Counted from the first letter of the stretch, positions 35,301-43,589 are shown. The stretch: DNA of 64,000 nt from Odobenus rosmarus divergens (GCF_000321225.1 NW_004451010.1:1083863-1147862); one strand, 5' to 3'. Made by a program: numbers and translations. The notes: generated by a model not told the origin, from the letters alone.

Positions 35301-38300
35301 CAAAGAAGACATCCAGATGGCCAACAGACACATGAAAAGATGCTCAACATCACTGATCATCAGGGAAATACAAATCAAAATCACAGTGATAGATCACTTC
35401 GTACCTGTCAGAATGACTAATATTAAAAAGATAAGAAATAACAGGGGGCCTGGGTGGCTCAGTTGGTTAAGCGACTGCCTTCGGCTCAGGTCATGATCCT
35501 GGAGTCCCGGGATCGAGTCCCGCGTCGGGCTCCCTGCTCGGCGGGGAGTCTGCTTCTCCCTCTGACCCTCTTCCCTCTTGTGCTCTCTATCTCGCATTCT
35601 CTCTCTCTCAAGTAAATAAATAAAATCTTTAAAAAAAAAAAAAAAAGAAATAACAAGCATTGGTGAGGATGTGGGAAAAAGAGAACCCTTGTGCAGTGTT
35701 GGTGGGAATGTAAACGGTGTAGCCACTATGGAAAACAGTGTGGAGGATCCTCAAAAAATTAGAAATAGCATACAATCCAGTAATTCTACTGTGGGGTACT
35801 TACCCAAAGAAAATGAACACACGCATTTGAAAAGATATATGCACCCCTGTGTTTATTGCAGCTTTACAGTAGCCAAGATGTAGAAGCAGCCTAAGTGCCC
35901 ATCAGTAGATGAAAGGATAAAGAAGATGTGAAACACACACACACACACACACACACACAATGGAATATTACTCAGCTATCTAAAAAAAGGAGATCTTGCC
36001 ATTCACAACAACATGGATGGACCAAGAGGTTATCATGTCAAGTGAAGTAAGTCAAAGACAAATACCATATAATTTTACTTACATATGGAATCTAAAAAAC
36101 CAAACGAACCAAAACAAAAGCTGGAAATACACTCATAAGTACAAGAGAACAAACTGGTGGTTGCCAGAGAGGAGGTGGGTGGAGGGAGGAGTGAAATAGG
36201 TTGAGAGGACTAAGAGATACAGACTTCCAGTTATCAAATCAAGTCCAGGAGATGAAAAGGACGGCATAGGGAATATAGTCAACGTTGTTGTAATAATGTT
36301 GGTGACAGATGGTACCTACGCCTATTGTGGTGAGCACTGTGTAATGTGGAGAGTTGTTGATTCACTCTGTTTACACCTAAAAGTGATACAGCCATATGTC
36401 AGCTGTACTTCAATTAAAAAAAAAAGAAAGAAAAAACCTGCCCCCTTTTCTAATAACCTGTATTTTTCTTTAGGTATAGTACCTCAGATAAAGGGCAGAA
36501 AGATAGGGAAAATAAATACCAGTTAATTTGGCCCTCTAAATCATTTGCTTTTGGATTCAAGGAAAGGCAGACATCAAGCAGAAGCAGTGCAGTTACCATG
36601 CCTGAGAAAATTGGTAGTGATACGGAGAACGGGCCATAGCATATGAACTTGGTGAATGCCCGTCTCTGTGCATCAGGTAGAAGGGTTCGACCCTCCTTGC
36701 TGTATGCATATCTTACTTATTTTTCTTTTTGTGGAATTTCCCCTACTCTGGAGGTAAAAAGACTTGGTTCCACCCTTCCCGCCACCACCTTCTTTTTTTA
36801 CTTTAATTTTTGTATTATTATTTGTTTGTTTTTTAATTTGGGGCAATGATAAAATTTGCTTTAAGCTTTCCATTTGAAAAATCGTATCTGCAAAGTGATC
36901 AGTTAGAATCCTAGCATATTGGAACTGGAAGGTAAAAATCATCCTGCTGGTGGCATTTCAGATTGTCCTCTGCCAAGCCCTAAGGTTCTTTGGAAGCAGC
37001 TTTGGAGCCCGATCGGCAACGGGTGAGGGAACAAAATGTCAACACACTTCCCTTTTGATCAAAATAGTCTTCTTTTCATCTTTTTTATGTATTGGATTTT
37101 TTCAAAATTGTTGCTTTTTAAAAATGGTTTTGCTGTTTTAAGAAGAATATTGAAATTTACTTTCTCTTTACAGATGGGGAAATAGCTTTAGAGAGAGTGT
37201 AACTCCTAGACCAGCTGTTTGCTGTATCACATTTTCTGTGATGAGTAAATTTGGGGCAGGTTTTTTGGGGAAAAGCTATAATTTTTTTCTTATTTCTTTT
37301 TGTTTCATTTTTCTCACTAGACTAAGCCTGATGAGGTCAGGGATAATATTTTGCTTACCTTATGCACCCAAGTTCTAAGACAGTGCTTGGCATTAATTAG
37401 GCACTTGATATATTCTGTTAAATAAGGCAATGATACTATATATAAAAGGCTGATAAAGTGGTGATTAAAATATAAATCTATCAGTAGAACAAGATAAGAA
37501 AATTAAGTTTCTTAGTACTTATCATTACATTTTGAAACATTTTCAGCAAACAGATTGCATTTTAAATTTTATTCTGTTGAAGTTGGCCAGTCATAGTGCT
37601 GGGAAAACCAGAACTTTCCTTTTGGGGTTAAAATTAGCCATTTTCTCTGCATTTTTTATAGGAAACAACTCCACCATCAGTAGTTTAAAAAGTCAGTGAA
37701 GTTGATTTTTCACAAATTGAATTTTTAGTCGAAAAGATATAAAATACTATAATTGCTTTCTTAAATATTTTCCAAGAAAATATACAAAAATCATGTTTGA
37801 ATAGGGATTTAGTTAAACAACTTTAAGTAATTGGCAACAAAATAAATCTGGGTTTTGCAGGTGAATGTCAGGGCACAACAAGATAAGCTCAACCCACAGT
37901 CAGAAATGTTTTACTTTGGGGTGCCTGGCTGGCTCAGTTGGTAAAACATGCAACCCTTGGGGTTATGAGTTTAACCGTGTTGCCAAGCATAGAGCTTACT
38001 TAAAAAAAAAAAAAAAGTTTTACTTTGGACCACAAACCAGATGATTTCAAGGTTAGCAAAGTCCTGTAATGAAAACAAGAGTCATTACACTTAAGCACTA
38101 AGACTAGGAATAGCACAGAAAATGAGGGAGAAAGGCAAGGAGACTTAGTAAGTATTAGCAGGTAGAGCAGAAAAAGGAATTTGAATAATTAAACAGTGGA
38201 AAAAATTCAGATATTCATTCTGTAATTGCATCGATTAATGGCATGGGACATTCTATATTAATACTGCTATTATAAAGACCAATTTAAAGTAACTACCAGA

Positions 38301-40073
38301 CCTTTATTTTCCAGAAAATTTTTGACCAAGAGATTTTAGCTATTCATAATTATATATACTGGCCATCATAAAAATATAGGCAAATGGAAATGTTAAAAAC
38401 ATACCTATATATAGTTATCATGTATTTTAATAAAATCTAAGTAAAAAAAATTATGTGATCTGAAAAGTGTTGTTAAGATCACTGTAAGTCTGGAAAACTA
38501 GAACTATATACGTGTTTGTATTACTTTTTAATTATCTTATTTTCTACAGTAGGAAACAAGCATTCATTATATGCTGGAGTGTGAAAAGTGGGTGTGTTAC
38601 TACTGATAATATATTCACACTGATAATATGTATCGTAGTGAAAGAAAGTATAAATGGAGAGGCATTTATTAATGGAGACTAAACAAGCAGAAAGAGAAAG
38701 GTATTATGGGCAGTTTTTAAAAGCTATGCCTCAACATTTAAGTCCATTTTATATACAGAAGGAACCTTAGACAAACGTTCTGTCCAATATTCACAAAAAA
38801 GGTAAGCAGTAAAGCCTTGGTTTGTCATGATGTGTATATCATAGTAATCTGTATGGCCAGCACAATGTATACTCTTAGAAGAAATGAATATTAATATGAA
38901 GAATGTTACTTGAGATTGTTAGATACCTAACCAGAATGGGAAAATAAAATATCTGTACTGTTTTCAGGCAATAAATGAAGACTATTAGTAGCTAATGCTG
39001 TGTAATCAAACTCAGGTAACAAGTGGTCTAGTATTTGTGCATTTTATCAAAGTGAAATTTGGGCTGCTTAGTAAAAAAAATTATGACACTGCTGCTAATA
39101 GAATTGCAAAAAAAGCACAAAGGTTGGAGTGAGCACTTTAGATGCCTTTGCCTCATTTAGACATTTGCAGAAGAAGGAACTTTTGGTTTTGTTTTGTTTG
39201 TACACCAACATGCCTTGCCTGCTTTTTTACTGTAGCTTTTAATTTAGAAGAAGCTACCAGCTTAGCTACTCTTTGAATTATAGCTAGATAATAATTAACT
39301 TGCACCAAAAGTTAATCAACATCGGAAATTTGTTTGGGGATGTTATGATATGGCATGAATTAGCACCATTGAACATTCTACTAGCTTCTGTCCCTAATCT
39401 TGATTATTTCTGGTGATAGAAAAAAGTAATTATGGAATGCTTTATTTTTTAATAGTGTGCATGTTTTGTTTTAATGCATGTTTGTAGTTGATTATTAAAC
39501 GGCTTATCTTTGCTCTGTTTTTTTAAGGCCAGTTGGATGGCTATGACTAAGCAAATTTATTGTTTGTTTCTAGTGCAACGTTTAACTGTCAAAGAATCAA
39601 CAGACAACTTGTTTCCAGAGCAGAAGTCTTCTCTAAATTATTTGAGGAGGAAGAAAGAACGACCTTGCATGTTAAATTTGAGTGGTACTGATTCATCAAG
39701 AATACTTAGACCAAGGCAAACCAGATTAGACAGCCCAGTTAGCAATCGTTATGCAGGAGACTGGAGCAGCTGTGGAGAAAACTACTTTTTAAAGACAAAA
39801 GAAAATTTTAATGATGTAGATTATGATGATGTCCCCTCAGAAGATAGAGAAAATGGAGAAAATTGTAGCAAAATGTATGGACCAGATATAATGATTGAAC
39901 AGCCAGTACCCATGTCCAAAGACTACACATTTCAGACATACTTGACAATGCAGACAATTGAGTCTACAGTGGATCGAAAAGTCAATCTTAAAGACCTACA
40001 GGAAAGCATTGATACTTTGATTGGAAATCTGGAGCGTGAACTCAACAAAAACAAGCTTAATATGAGTGTTTGA
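4107..40073 (+). CDS. SYDE2: SYDE2, synapse defective Rho GTPase homolog 2 (partial, last six coding exons)
   Basis: Coding segments 4107-4778, 11750-12852, 16920-17046, 30271-30452, 33555-33786 and 39574-40073 join in one frame with matching phases (1, 0, 1, 0, 1 after each exon) and GT-AG borders. The product is about 937 residues of the C-terminal part of a roughly 1,200-residue protein. Order: acidic, serine-rich linker with the WYNPIPED motif; basic serine-rich stretch; C2 domain (bases about 12343-12711); RhoGAP domain split over four exons (about 12748-33786); hydrophilic C-terminal tail. Family knowledge: SYDE proteins act as GTPase-activating proteins for Rho-type GTPases, and the worm SYD-1 and mammalian SYDE1 relatives act in presynapse assembly. 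The arginine finger (GLYRLCGS) and the NLAVCFGP motif are intact, so GAP activity is expected. The first coding exon and promoter are outside the window. Identification rests on remembered family motifs, not on a search. Confidence 0.95.
5593..5752 (+). mobile_element. CAN SINE, shortened body
   Basis: Head TGGCACCTGGGTGGCTTAG, short A-rich end. Flanked by AAAATTTCAAA(T/C)GA. Confidence 0.9.
6808..7033 (-). mobile_element. CAN SINE
   Basis: Perfect 17-bp duplication ACCAAAGGAAATATTTA (6791-6807 and 7034-7050). Somewhat diverged body. Confidence 0.94.
7121..7307 (-). mobile_element. CAN SINE
   Basis: Typical body and GCCACCCAGGTGCCCC end. The flanks AAAGTGATATTTT and GAAGTGATGTTTT form an imperfect duplication. 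Confidence 0.92.
7835..7910 (-). repeat. L2 3'-end fragment, antisense
   Basis: TTCATTTATTCAGTAAACACTT followed by GTGTACCAGTTACTGTTCTAGG resembles the antisense L2 tail. Confidence 0.55.
8021..8205 (-). mobile_element. CAN SINE, young-looking copy
   Basis: Close to consensus. Perfect 17-bp duplication GATTTTGGTTTAATTTT (8004-8020 and 8206-8222). Confidence 0.95.
8930..9017 (-). mobile_element. Short-type tRNA SINE
   Basis: AAGTAAGCTCTAGGCCCAAC followed by GAGATCAAGAGTCACATGCTCT and CCAGTCAGGCACCCC. It lacks the long CT-rich body. The flanks AGATTATTTCTT and AGATTGTTTCTT are an imperfect duplication. Confidence 0.85.
9153..9320 (-). mobile_element. CAN SINE with internal deletion
   Basis: GAGCAGG is joined directly to ACCCTGAGATCATG. 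About 30 bases of the standard body (GGAGCCCGATGCAGGGCTTG region) are missing, with the short word CAGG at both sides of the gap. Confidence 0.88.
9470..9720 (+). repeat. MIR-type SINE, sense
   Basis: Order of words as in MIR: GTTTGAATC, CCACTTACCAGCTTTGTGATC, then AATTAAATGAG and TAAATAAATGTTGGCTGG. Confidence 0.7.
10114..10726 (-). mobile_element. Composite SINE insertion: SINE head, unknown 210-base segment, second SINE, first SINE tail
   Basis: One 16-bp duplication TCAATATTCAGTTATT (10098-10113 and 10727-10742) encloses the whole 613 bases. Read on the - strand it starts with a tRNA-type SINE head (10726-10625), then about 210 bases that match no repeat I know (10411-10624), then a complete SINE (10410-10220) and the tail part of a SINE (10195-10125). 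Whether the inner SINE inserted later, or all parts arrived together, is not settled. Confidence 0.8.
10927..11126 (+). mobile_element. CAN SINE
   Basis: Flanked by GAAGAAATGTTC(C/T)TTT (10911-10926 and 11127-11142). It faces the composite element 200 bases upstream, giving an inverted pair. Confidence 0.94.
11450..11556 (-). mobile_element. Short-type tRNA SINE
   Basis: AAGATTTTATTTTTAAGTAA followed by TCTCTACACCCAAGGTGGGG and ending CCATCCAGGCACCCC. The flanks share GAAATCC. It lies about 190 bases before SYDE2 exon B. Confidence 0.87.
11750..12852 (+). CDS. SYDE2: SYDE2 coding exon B: basic linker, C2 domain and start of RhoGAP
   Basis: The acceptor TTTTTTAAG ends at 11749 and the donor CAG|GTATTA follows 12852. 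Two bases complete a glycine codon with the last G of the previous exon, then 367 codons in phase 0. The first third is rich in S, K and R ([35 protein letters not shown]). From about 12331 the sequence [18 protein letters not shown] opens a C2-like domain that runs to LLEQWENSF (about 12711). [14 protein letters not shown] (12748 on) is the start of the RhoGAP fold and the exon ends [10 protein letters not shown]. The acidic calcium-binding loops of classical C2 domains are only partly recognisable, so calcium binding cannot be claimed. The frame reads on 25 codons into the intron to a TAG at 12925-12927. Confidence 0.95.
13845..13950 (+). repeat. MIR fragment, sense
   Basis: TTAGCTGTGTGATGTTGGGC and AAGTCACTTAATCTCTGTGG match the MIR core closely. 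Confidence 0.75.
14376..14573 (+). mobile_element. CAN SINE
   Basis: Complete. Flanked by AAAGAATTATTT(C/T)CTGT on both sides. Confidence 0.93.
15457..15669 (+). mobile_element. CAN SINE
   Basis: Complete, with an AAAAG-rich tail. The flanks GTTGCAGGTT and GTTGTAGGTT are an imperfect duplication. Confidence 0.92.
16450..16590 (-). repeat. MIR fragment, antisense
   Basis: AAACTGAGATTTAAAGAGAT, then AATAACTTGCCTAAATTCAC and TTTAACCACTATGCTGCATT follow the MIR order in reverse. Confidence 0.75.
16920..17046 (+). CDS. SYDE2: SYDE2 coding exon C: RhoGAP arginine-finger exon
   Basis: The acceptor is TATTTCTAG ending at 16919 and the donor is CAG|GTAATA after 17046. The 127-base exon enters in phase 0 and encodes [20 protein letters not shown] and on to NVIT, ending with one base of the next codon. 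The CGA codon at 16935-16937 is the arginine of the GLYR motif, the residue that RhoGAP domains insert into the GTPase active site. The exon is short and isolated, with about 4.1 kb of intron before and 13.2 kb after, so ORF calling alone misses it. Confidence 0.95.
17170..18190 (-). repeat. L2 LINE, antisense, about 1 kb
   Basis: GGTCCCTGCCCTCAAACAGCC, then TTTGAGCAGGGGAGTGAAAT and GGCAGTCGTCCCAGCTGAAG follow the reverse L2 consensus. The open frames inside (for example 17964-18203) are chance. Confidence 0.65.
18372..18565 (-). mobile_element. CAN SINE, young-looking copy
   Basis: Near consensus. Duplication ACCAAACCTGTCTTTTTT on both sides. Confidence 0.95.
19546..19768 (-). mobile_element. 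CAN SINE, older copy
   Basis: Diverged body ending CGCCACCCAGGCGCC. Perfect duplication TCAGGAAAGCTG (19534-19545 and 19769-19780). Confidence 0.92.
20076..20117. repeat. Perfect inverted repeat (hairpin), 13-bp arms
   Basis: TGGTTTGTCTGGA (20076-20088) and its exact reverse complement TCCAGACAAACCA (20105-20117) with a 16-base loop, in an otherwise unique part of the SYDE2 intron. No SINE or LINE word is seen around it. Confidence 0.95.
20795..20992 (+). mobile_element. L1 3' end, older carnivore subfamily
   Basis: GGAAACAAACTGAGGGTTGC, then GGGTGGGAGGGACGGGGTGG, then CTCTGAAACAAATAATACAT, TATATGTTAAAAAAAAG. This is the 3' UTR and A-rich end of a 5'-truncated L1. Confidence 0.8.
20993..21245 (+). 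mobile_element. L1 3' end, younger carnivore subfamily
   Basis: GACGAACCATGAGAGACTAT, GGGTTCTAGAGGGGAGGGG, then ATGCACAAACAATGAATCAT and GGTGATTAACATAACATGAT followed by A-rich sequence. It directly abuts the older L1 end. Confidence 0.85.
21527..21960 (-). repeat. L2 3' region, antisense
   Basis: ATTGAATGCTTACTATACAC, then CTCTGCCCTCAAGAATACTAG and GGGAAGACAGAGTAAG follow the reverse L2 tail. Confidence 0.7.
21967..22025. repeat. Pyrimidine-rich simple repeat
   Basis: Runs of TTCC and CCTT with few purines, at the end of the L2 fragment. Confidence 0.85.
22440..22860 (-). repeat. L2 3' region, antisense
   Basis: TTTATTGAACATTTCCTATA, TGCCAGGCATTCTTCTAGGC and GTATTCTAGTGGGGG match the reverse L2 tail. 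Continues with TTTTGAGCTAAGATCTG and the like. Confidence 0.72.
24940..25066. repeat. TTC/TCC polypyrimidine microsatellite
   Basis: About 125 bases without a purine interruption on the + strand: TTC units, TCC units, TTC again, then TCC. It lies inside the antisense L1. A frame of leucine and serine runs over it is an artefact. Confidence 0.97.
25595..25777 (-). mobile_element. CAN SINE inside L1
   Basis: Near-consensus body with CCACCCAGGTGCCCC end. L1 sequence continues on both sides. The duplication is unclear (ATCTTTTTGTTTT against ATATTTTGTATTT). Confidence 0.93.
26671..27143 (+). mobile_element. Old LTR-like repeat (MLT2/ERVL-type suspected)
   Basis: TTAGTTTCCTATGGCTGCCG, TGGTTAAAACAACAGAAATT, then TCTGGAGGCTGGAAGTCTGA and a CCACCCTAATGACCTCATTT stretch, ending CCTATAACA. 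The order is that of a common mammalian solitary LTR. The family name is from memory. No viral gene is present. Confidence 0.6.
27840..29430 (+). repeat. L2 LINE, sense, with SINE insertion
   Basis: TGGAGAAGATAGAAGCCATC, CATCTTAAAAAAAAAAAAAT, CTTACCAAGGTTGCTGACTT, CAGGGCCTTCTCACATC and CCAGCAACCTTGAATGTCCC follow the order of the L2 reverse-transcriptase region and downstream part. All frames are broken. Confidence 0.6.
28591..28754 (+). mobile_element. CAN SINE, young-looking copy
   Basis: Near consensus with a short tail. Perfect 17-bp duplication AAAAATACAAGGACATG (28574-28590 and 28755-28771). Confidence 0.96.
29440..29890. repeat. L1 3' remnants
   Basis: 29440-29610 reads like the sense L1 3' part (GGCTATTCATTGTAGCATG, GAAACAACCCAAGTATTCC). 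29775-29890 reads like an antisense L1 3' UTR (ATATACAATACAGTATTATT, ATAGTCACCATGCTGTACAT). Confidence 0.6.
30271..30452 (+). CDS. SYDE2: SYDE2 coding exon D: RhoGAP middle part
   Basis: The acceptor TTTTCAAAAG ends at 30270 and the donor AAG|GTAAAC follows 30452. The 182-base exon completes a glycine codon and then gives 60 codons: [20 protein letters not shown], then [10 protein letters not shown] and on to [11 protein letters not shown]. The [13 protein letters not shown] stretch is the typical RhoGAP helix that follows the arginine finger. Compared with smaller RhoGAPs there is an extra polar stretch ([15 protein letters not shown]) before DLLDCLP, probably a surface loop. The acceptor has a weak pyrimidine tract (CTCTCTGTTTTCGTTTTC), but reading frame and motif continuity support it. 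Confidence 0.94.
30622..30829 (+). mobile_element. CAN SINE, young-looking copy
   Basis: Near consensus. Perfect duplication AAAAACTGCTTCTTA (30607-30621 and 30830-30844). It begins about 170 bases after SYDE2 exon D. Confidence 0.96.
31385..31578 (-). mobile_element. CAN SINE
   Basis: Typical body with an AGCCACCCAAGCACCC end. Flanks share ATATAGAAAT. Confidence 0.92.
31921..31976. repeat. Exact 28-bp tandem duplication
   Basis: The unit starts AAAAAGGCTTCATAATATTC and ends CATTGAGT. It is present twice head to tail (31921-31948 and 31949-31976) with no mismatch. Confidence 0.98.
32291..32341. repeat. GT dinucleotide microsatellite
   Basis: About 25 GT units with two AT interruptions near the end. 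Confidence 0.97.
32500..32720 (+). repeat. L2 fragment, sense (reverse-transcriptase region)
   Basis: GGTAATCTGGCTTCCCACCC, then GCCAAGGTTTCTAATGACCT and AATCCAGTTGTCACTTTTGG match L2 words in order. Confidence 0.65.
33555..33786 (+). CDS. SYDE2: SYDE2 coding exon E: end of RhoGAP domain
   Basis: The acceptor AATTTAG ends at 33554 and the donor CAG|GTAAAT follows 33786. The 232 bases start in phase 0 and encode [20 protein letters not shown], then [16 protein letters not shown] and, after a polar loop, [23 protein letters not shown] is the conserved core helix of RhoGAP domains, whose asparagine contacts the GTPase switch region. An internal ATG in frame at 33567 opens an uninterrupted frame, but this is an internal exon and not a separate gene. 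Confidence 0.95.
33950..34200 (+). repeat. MIR, sense
   Basis: GTTGTGTTACTTATTAGCAG, GATCTTGGGCTAGTTCTTTA, then GTAAGGTGCTCAGCACAGCT. Nearly full length but diverged. Confidence 0.75.
34585..34790 (+). repeat. MIR, sense
   Basis: AGAGTGGTAAAAGTGCTTGG, CCCTGGAGTCAGTCTTGGAT, CTACCTCAGGGTTGTTGTGA. Most of the MIR length is present. Confidence 0.78.
35444..35644 (+). mobile_element. CAN SINE inside L1, young-looking copy
   Basis: Near consensus. Duplication AAGAAATAACA (35433-35443 and 35645-35655). L1 text resumes on both sides. Confidence 0.95.
35932..35959. repeat. CA dinucleotide microsatellite
   Basis: Thirteen to fourteen CA units within the L1 fragment. Confidence 0.95.
37918..38016 (+). 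mobile_element. Short-type tRNA SINE
   Basis: GGGTGCCTGGCTGGCTCAG, then a GTTGCCAAGCATAGAGCTTA end and an A15 tail. Duplication GTTTTACTTT (37908-37917 and 38017-38026). Confidence 0.92.
39574..40073 (+). CDS. SYDE2: SYDE2 last coding exon F: C-terminal tail and stop
   Basis: The acceptor TTGTTTCTAG ends at 39573. Two bases complete a valine codon ([10 protein letters not shown]), followed by 165 codons and TGA at 40071-40073. The tail is hydrophilic: basic LRRKKERP, an acidic run [17 protein letters not shown], then a predicted amphipathic helix [20 protein letters not shown] near the end, which may form a short coiled coil. No known domain is visible. An ATG at 39510 with an open frame precedes the acceptor but belongs to the intron, because the splice junction with exon E keeps the frame. 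Confidence 0.94.
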
Positions 40074-40546
40074 GATTGAGAGTTTTAATTTGCTTTTTTG
40101 TAATGTTTTAAATTTCAAATCAGTCTTTCTCACTTTCTTATACCGCTCACAGTGATGGTTTTATTTTTTTACTCTTGAAAATTCCATTAATTTCTAGTAA
40201 GTTCATGTGATTCAATTAAAAACACTATTCATTAAGTTTTTACTTATCTTCATTAGAAAATTTTTCTTGGGGCAAAGATAACTTGGACTTGTGGATCTTT
40301 TAACAAATATGGCCCATTCTATGGAGATAACTTTTAAATGCACTTATAAGGTTCAGATAAGTTATTAGCCCCTCATGGTTTTTGTACGTTACAGGTACTG
40401 CTCTTTTGGAGCTGGAACAGATGTTTCTTACAGAGGAACATGGCAGCTGCTCTGTCTGGTTTGCAGTGTGAGTCCACATACTCCGCAACATCATTTGATC
40501 ATATTTCATTTGCAATGCAAATGCTGCTATAAAAAACCTTTTTATA

Positions 40547-40552
40547 AATAAA
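40547..40552 (+). terminator. Candidate proximal polyadenylation signal of SYDE2
   Basis: AATAAA lies 474 bases after the SYDE2 stop codon in a unique AT-rich stretch (TTTATAAATAAAAGT). It is the first canonical hexamer after the stop outside a repeat. The downstream sequence is not strongly GT-rich, so confidence is moderate. Confidence 0.5.
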
Positions 40553-41598
40553 AGTAAAATTACACAGATATTAATGTATTCTGTATTAACATTCAGTAAT
40601 TATTTAAGCTTATAAAAATTAAATATTTTTATAATCCTGAAAATGTGTCTATTTATAAGTGCATATATGGATAGATATTAGAATGGCGGAGGCATTGGCT
40701 GCAGAATCACATGTATCTTTAAAGCATATATGTCGTGAGGCCAAAATTATTAGCTTAAAATGTCTTTTTCAGGGAAAGAACATTTAAGTTAAAGAAGTTC
40801 CGTAGAAACACTTGAACCAAAACACTAGAAGCGTCTGAATAGAAATAATAGACTTTCTTTTTTTTGATTCACAGAAAGTCACAATATTCCTAGTGAGAAA
40901 TCATCTTTTAAATTGAAATCCTCTAATTTCTTAAGGGATTAAGAGCCCAGATTTCTGCGCTAGTGATTTACATTAAAAAAAAAAAATCTTCACCTGTTCT
41001 ATGCATTTTTATGTTCTGCTTTTTAAAACAAAGTAATTATACTTTAAACGTATTTATTTGTAGTAGTACATTGATAACATTGACTTTATAATTACCCTCA
41101 TTTGTTTCTAAAGAAATCTTGCCAACATACTCCATGTTACTGATATTGAAAAATTAACTTATTTTGGCTAAGTATATCTACAAGATAGTCACTATAGCAA
41201 TCACAGCAGTGTTTGAAAAATGTAAATTTAGAAGACTTTTTTATTAAATTGGAATGTATTTTTTTTTAATTTTTATACCCACAGAACATGTAATTTTAAA
41301 ATTATAAAATTTGAATCAACAACTTAAAGATGTAGCAGCCATTAGAAAACGGAATTCTTTATGTTTTTCTAAATATTGAAGTATTTAACTATTTCTACGT
41401 AATATACATTGATACACAGAACACCTTGTTATTTAATTTGAAAACTCAATTGTTAAGCCAGATAAATAACTATTTTTATGTGAAAATTTAATTTTTTAAA
41501 GCTTTGTATAACAATTCCAAAGAATACCAAAAGAATATGTGACAGGGATATATATTGAGTAAACAGTCAAAAGAAATGTGCTTTAAATGTTTTTGTTT

Positions 41599-41791
41599 GG
41601 GGCACCTGGGTGGCTCAGTCGTTAAGCATCTGCCTTCGGCTCAGGTCATGATCCCAGGGTCCTGGGATCGAGCCCCAGGCATCGGGCTCCCTGCTCAGCA
41701 GGAAGCCTGCTTCTCCCTCTCCCACTCCCTCTGCTTGTGTTTCCTCTCTCGCTGTGTTTCTCTCTGTCAAAATAAATAAAATCTTAAAAAA
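41599..41791 (+). mobile_element. CAN SINE, possibly within the SYDE2 3' UTR
   Basis: Complete. Duplication AAATGTTTTTGTTT (about 41585-41598 and 41792-41805). It sits before the candidate distal polyadenylation signal. Confidence 0.94.
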
Positions 41792-41862
41792 AAATGTTTT
41801 TGTTTGCTATATCATGTATATTGTATGAATTGAATAAGTTGTTCCAGAAATGTAAAAGTTTT

Positions 41863-41868
41863 ATTAAA
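41863..41868 (+). terminator. Candidate distal polyadenylation signal of SYDE2
   Basis: ATTAAA is preceded by TGTAAAAG (a TGTA element) and followed within 25 bases by TTGGTGTC. This is a classical arrangement with the common variant hexamer. It lies about 1.8 kb after the stop. Confidence 0.4.
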
Positions 41869-43589
41869 GTATTATAACCTTGGTGTCATGCTATTAATTA
41901 TCATAATGATTTTAAGGATTACTTATTTTAATGTCATTCTTTTTAAACAAAAGTGTTAAGAGTATTGGACAATCGAATGTTACCCATAAATAGATGTAAT
42001 GATATTTTTTGGTCCAGAATTGAATTATCCAGAATCTGAAATACTTTAAAGGCCAGAAGTATCTTGTTTTATAATTTTGGATGGAAATAGTTTAATCTCT
42101 GCCATCTTAAATAGAAAATACTAAACATCTATGTTGTCTAAATCACTGAGTCCTAACTACAAATCTTTTATTGACTCTTCTGTATTTAGCAGTGCTCAGT
42201 AAGTTTATGCCTTTACTTTAAATGACCTTTAACTTCAAACCTTTTTTGAGTTTTTATACCTGCTTTTTCTGCAATAGAAGACTGTCGGCTGTCATTCCCT
42301 TCTAAGTCTACCAGCCCCAGTGTTTCTTAGGATTAAAAACAATTTTAATTTTAGTGCATGTACCTGAATAAAGTTTCAAGCAATTCAGATGGATAGAGAA
42401 TAAAAAGTGTGCCATTCACACCAGTCCCCCTTCTCAGAGGTAACAGCTGCTTTTTATTCTTTGGGTAAGTACTACCTCCATCACTGGGTCCAGGTTTACT
42501 GCTGCTATTTCTTGATTTGTCATTTAAGTATGAATGATAAGGAATGTCCATTCCTCCTCCCCATTTAATATTTTTAGTTGTTCTTTCAGTGTCCTTTATA
42601 ACTCTTAGTAATCTTTGTTTCTTGATCCATCTGTTTTAAACAGTGTCTCTTGGCTCGCTACCATTGTGGAGACGACCAACACTATACTTCCCTTCAGCCC
42701 ATTACTGCCCTTTACCTCTTAATTTCTCTAAGTTACACAATTAGTTGATATAATCAACATTAATAGATTATATTATTTGGGGGAACTATATCTGACTTGT
42801 CTTTTCCTTTATATGTTGATTCTAAAAACTACAAACCAATAACTAGCCATTATGCGCTGGATTATGCAAAAGCGTTTACAGGTTAGCCAGGTGGTTTTGT
42901 CTCCTATATATCCAATCTATGTCCTGAGGGCTATGCTGATTTAAGCAGAATATTCCAAGCTAAAGGTCCAATGGATTATTTTATTGTATAGCCATCAACT
43001 TCTCCAAATCATGCCTTGTGTTATTTGCTTCATAATTGGGTCATGCTTTTGCAGATTTTTATTTTCTTTTATCTTGCTATTGAATTACCAGATTTGTTCA
43101 GAGTGCTTTTAGCTCTTATCCTGGGATTCATGAAGTACATTCTTGCCTTTATTTTTCTTTGACAGGAGAAAAATATCTTCTTCAGTATAAGCCTGAGATC
43201 ATCCTAAGCTTTTTAACTAAATCAAAAGTGGACAATGTGGCTTTTTAGCTGTCATCCTGGGATATGTTTTCCTTGCACTCCTATATTCTGTTTTGTTTTA
43301 TATCTCACCTTTCTAAAATATAGGGGTGTTTTTTGTTGTTTGCTGAAGTATATAAATAGTTCCCTCCACCACACACACCTCTTTCCATCCCTTGTACCCC
43401 CCCCCACACACATGCCCCTACAAGAAGGGTGCTTGAGAGAGAAAGGTTTGAGTCCTTGCATTTCTGACAAGGCCTTTATTTTTTCCCTGTACTTCATTTT
43501 GATTGGACCTGCAGTTCTAGATTCAAACTCATTTCCCTTCAGAACTGTGACGGTTTTTCTCTATTATCTTCTTGCATCCAGTTTTGCAG

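Larger units (their letters stand above)
35274..36430 (+). mobile_element. L1 3' part, sense, split by a SINE
   Basis: End of ORF2 (GACATCCAGATGGCCAACAG, GGTGGGAATGTAAACGGTGT, CAACATGGATGGACCAAGAG) followed by the 3' UTR (AACAAACTGGTGGTTGCCAG) and an A-rich end at about 36413-36430. Frames are broken. A CA repeat (35932-35959) lies inside. Confidence 0.82.
33787..39573 (+). other. SYDE2 intron between exons E and F
   Basis: About 5.8 kb. It contains two sense MIR copies (about 33950-34200 and 34585-34790), a sense L1 3' part (35274-36430) split by a SINE and carrying a CA repeat, and a short-type SINE (37918-38016). Most of 36440-37900 and 38020-39570 is unique AT-rich sequence with no exon I can support. 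Confidence 0.7.
40074..41890 (+). other. SYDE2: SYDE2 3' UTR (probable extent)
   Basis: The sequence after the stop is AT-rich and repeat-poor up to a SINE at about 41599, as expected of a long mammalian 3' UTR. Two possible ends are marked: AATAAA at 40547-40552 and ATTAAA at 41863-41868, the latter followed by a GT-rich stretch (TTGGTGTC). If the distal one is used, the UTR contains the sense-oriented SINE. Which end is used cannot be told from sequence alone. Confidence 0.55.
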
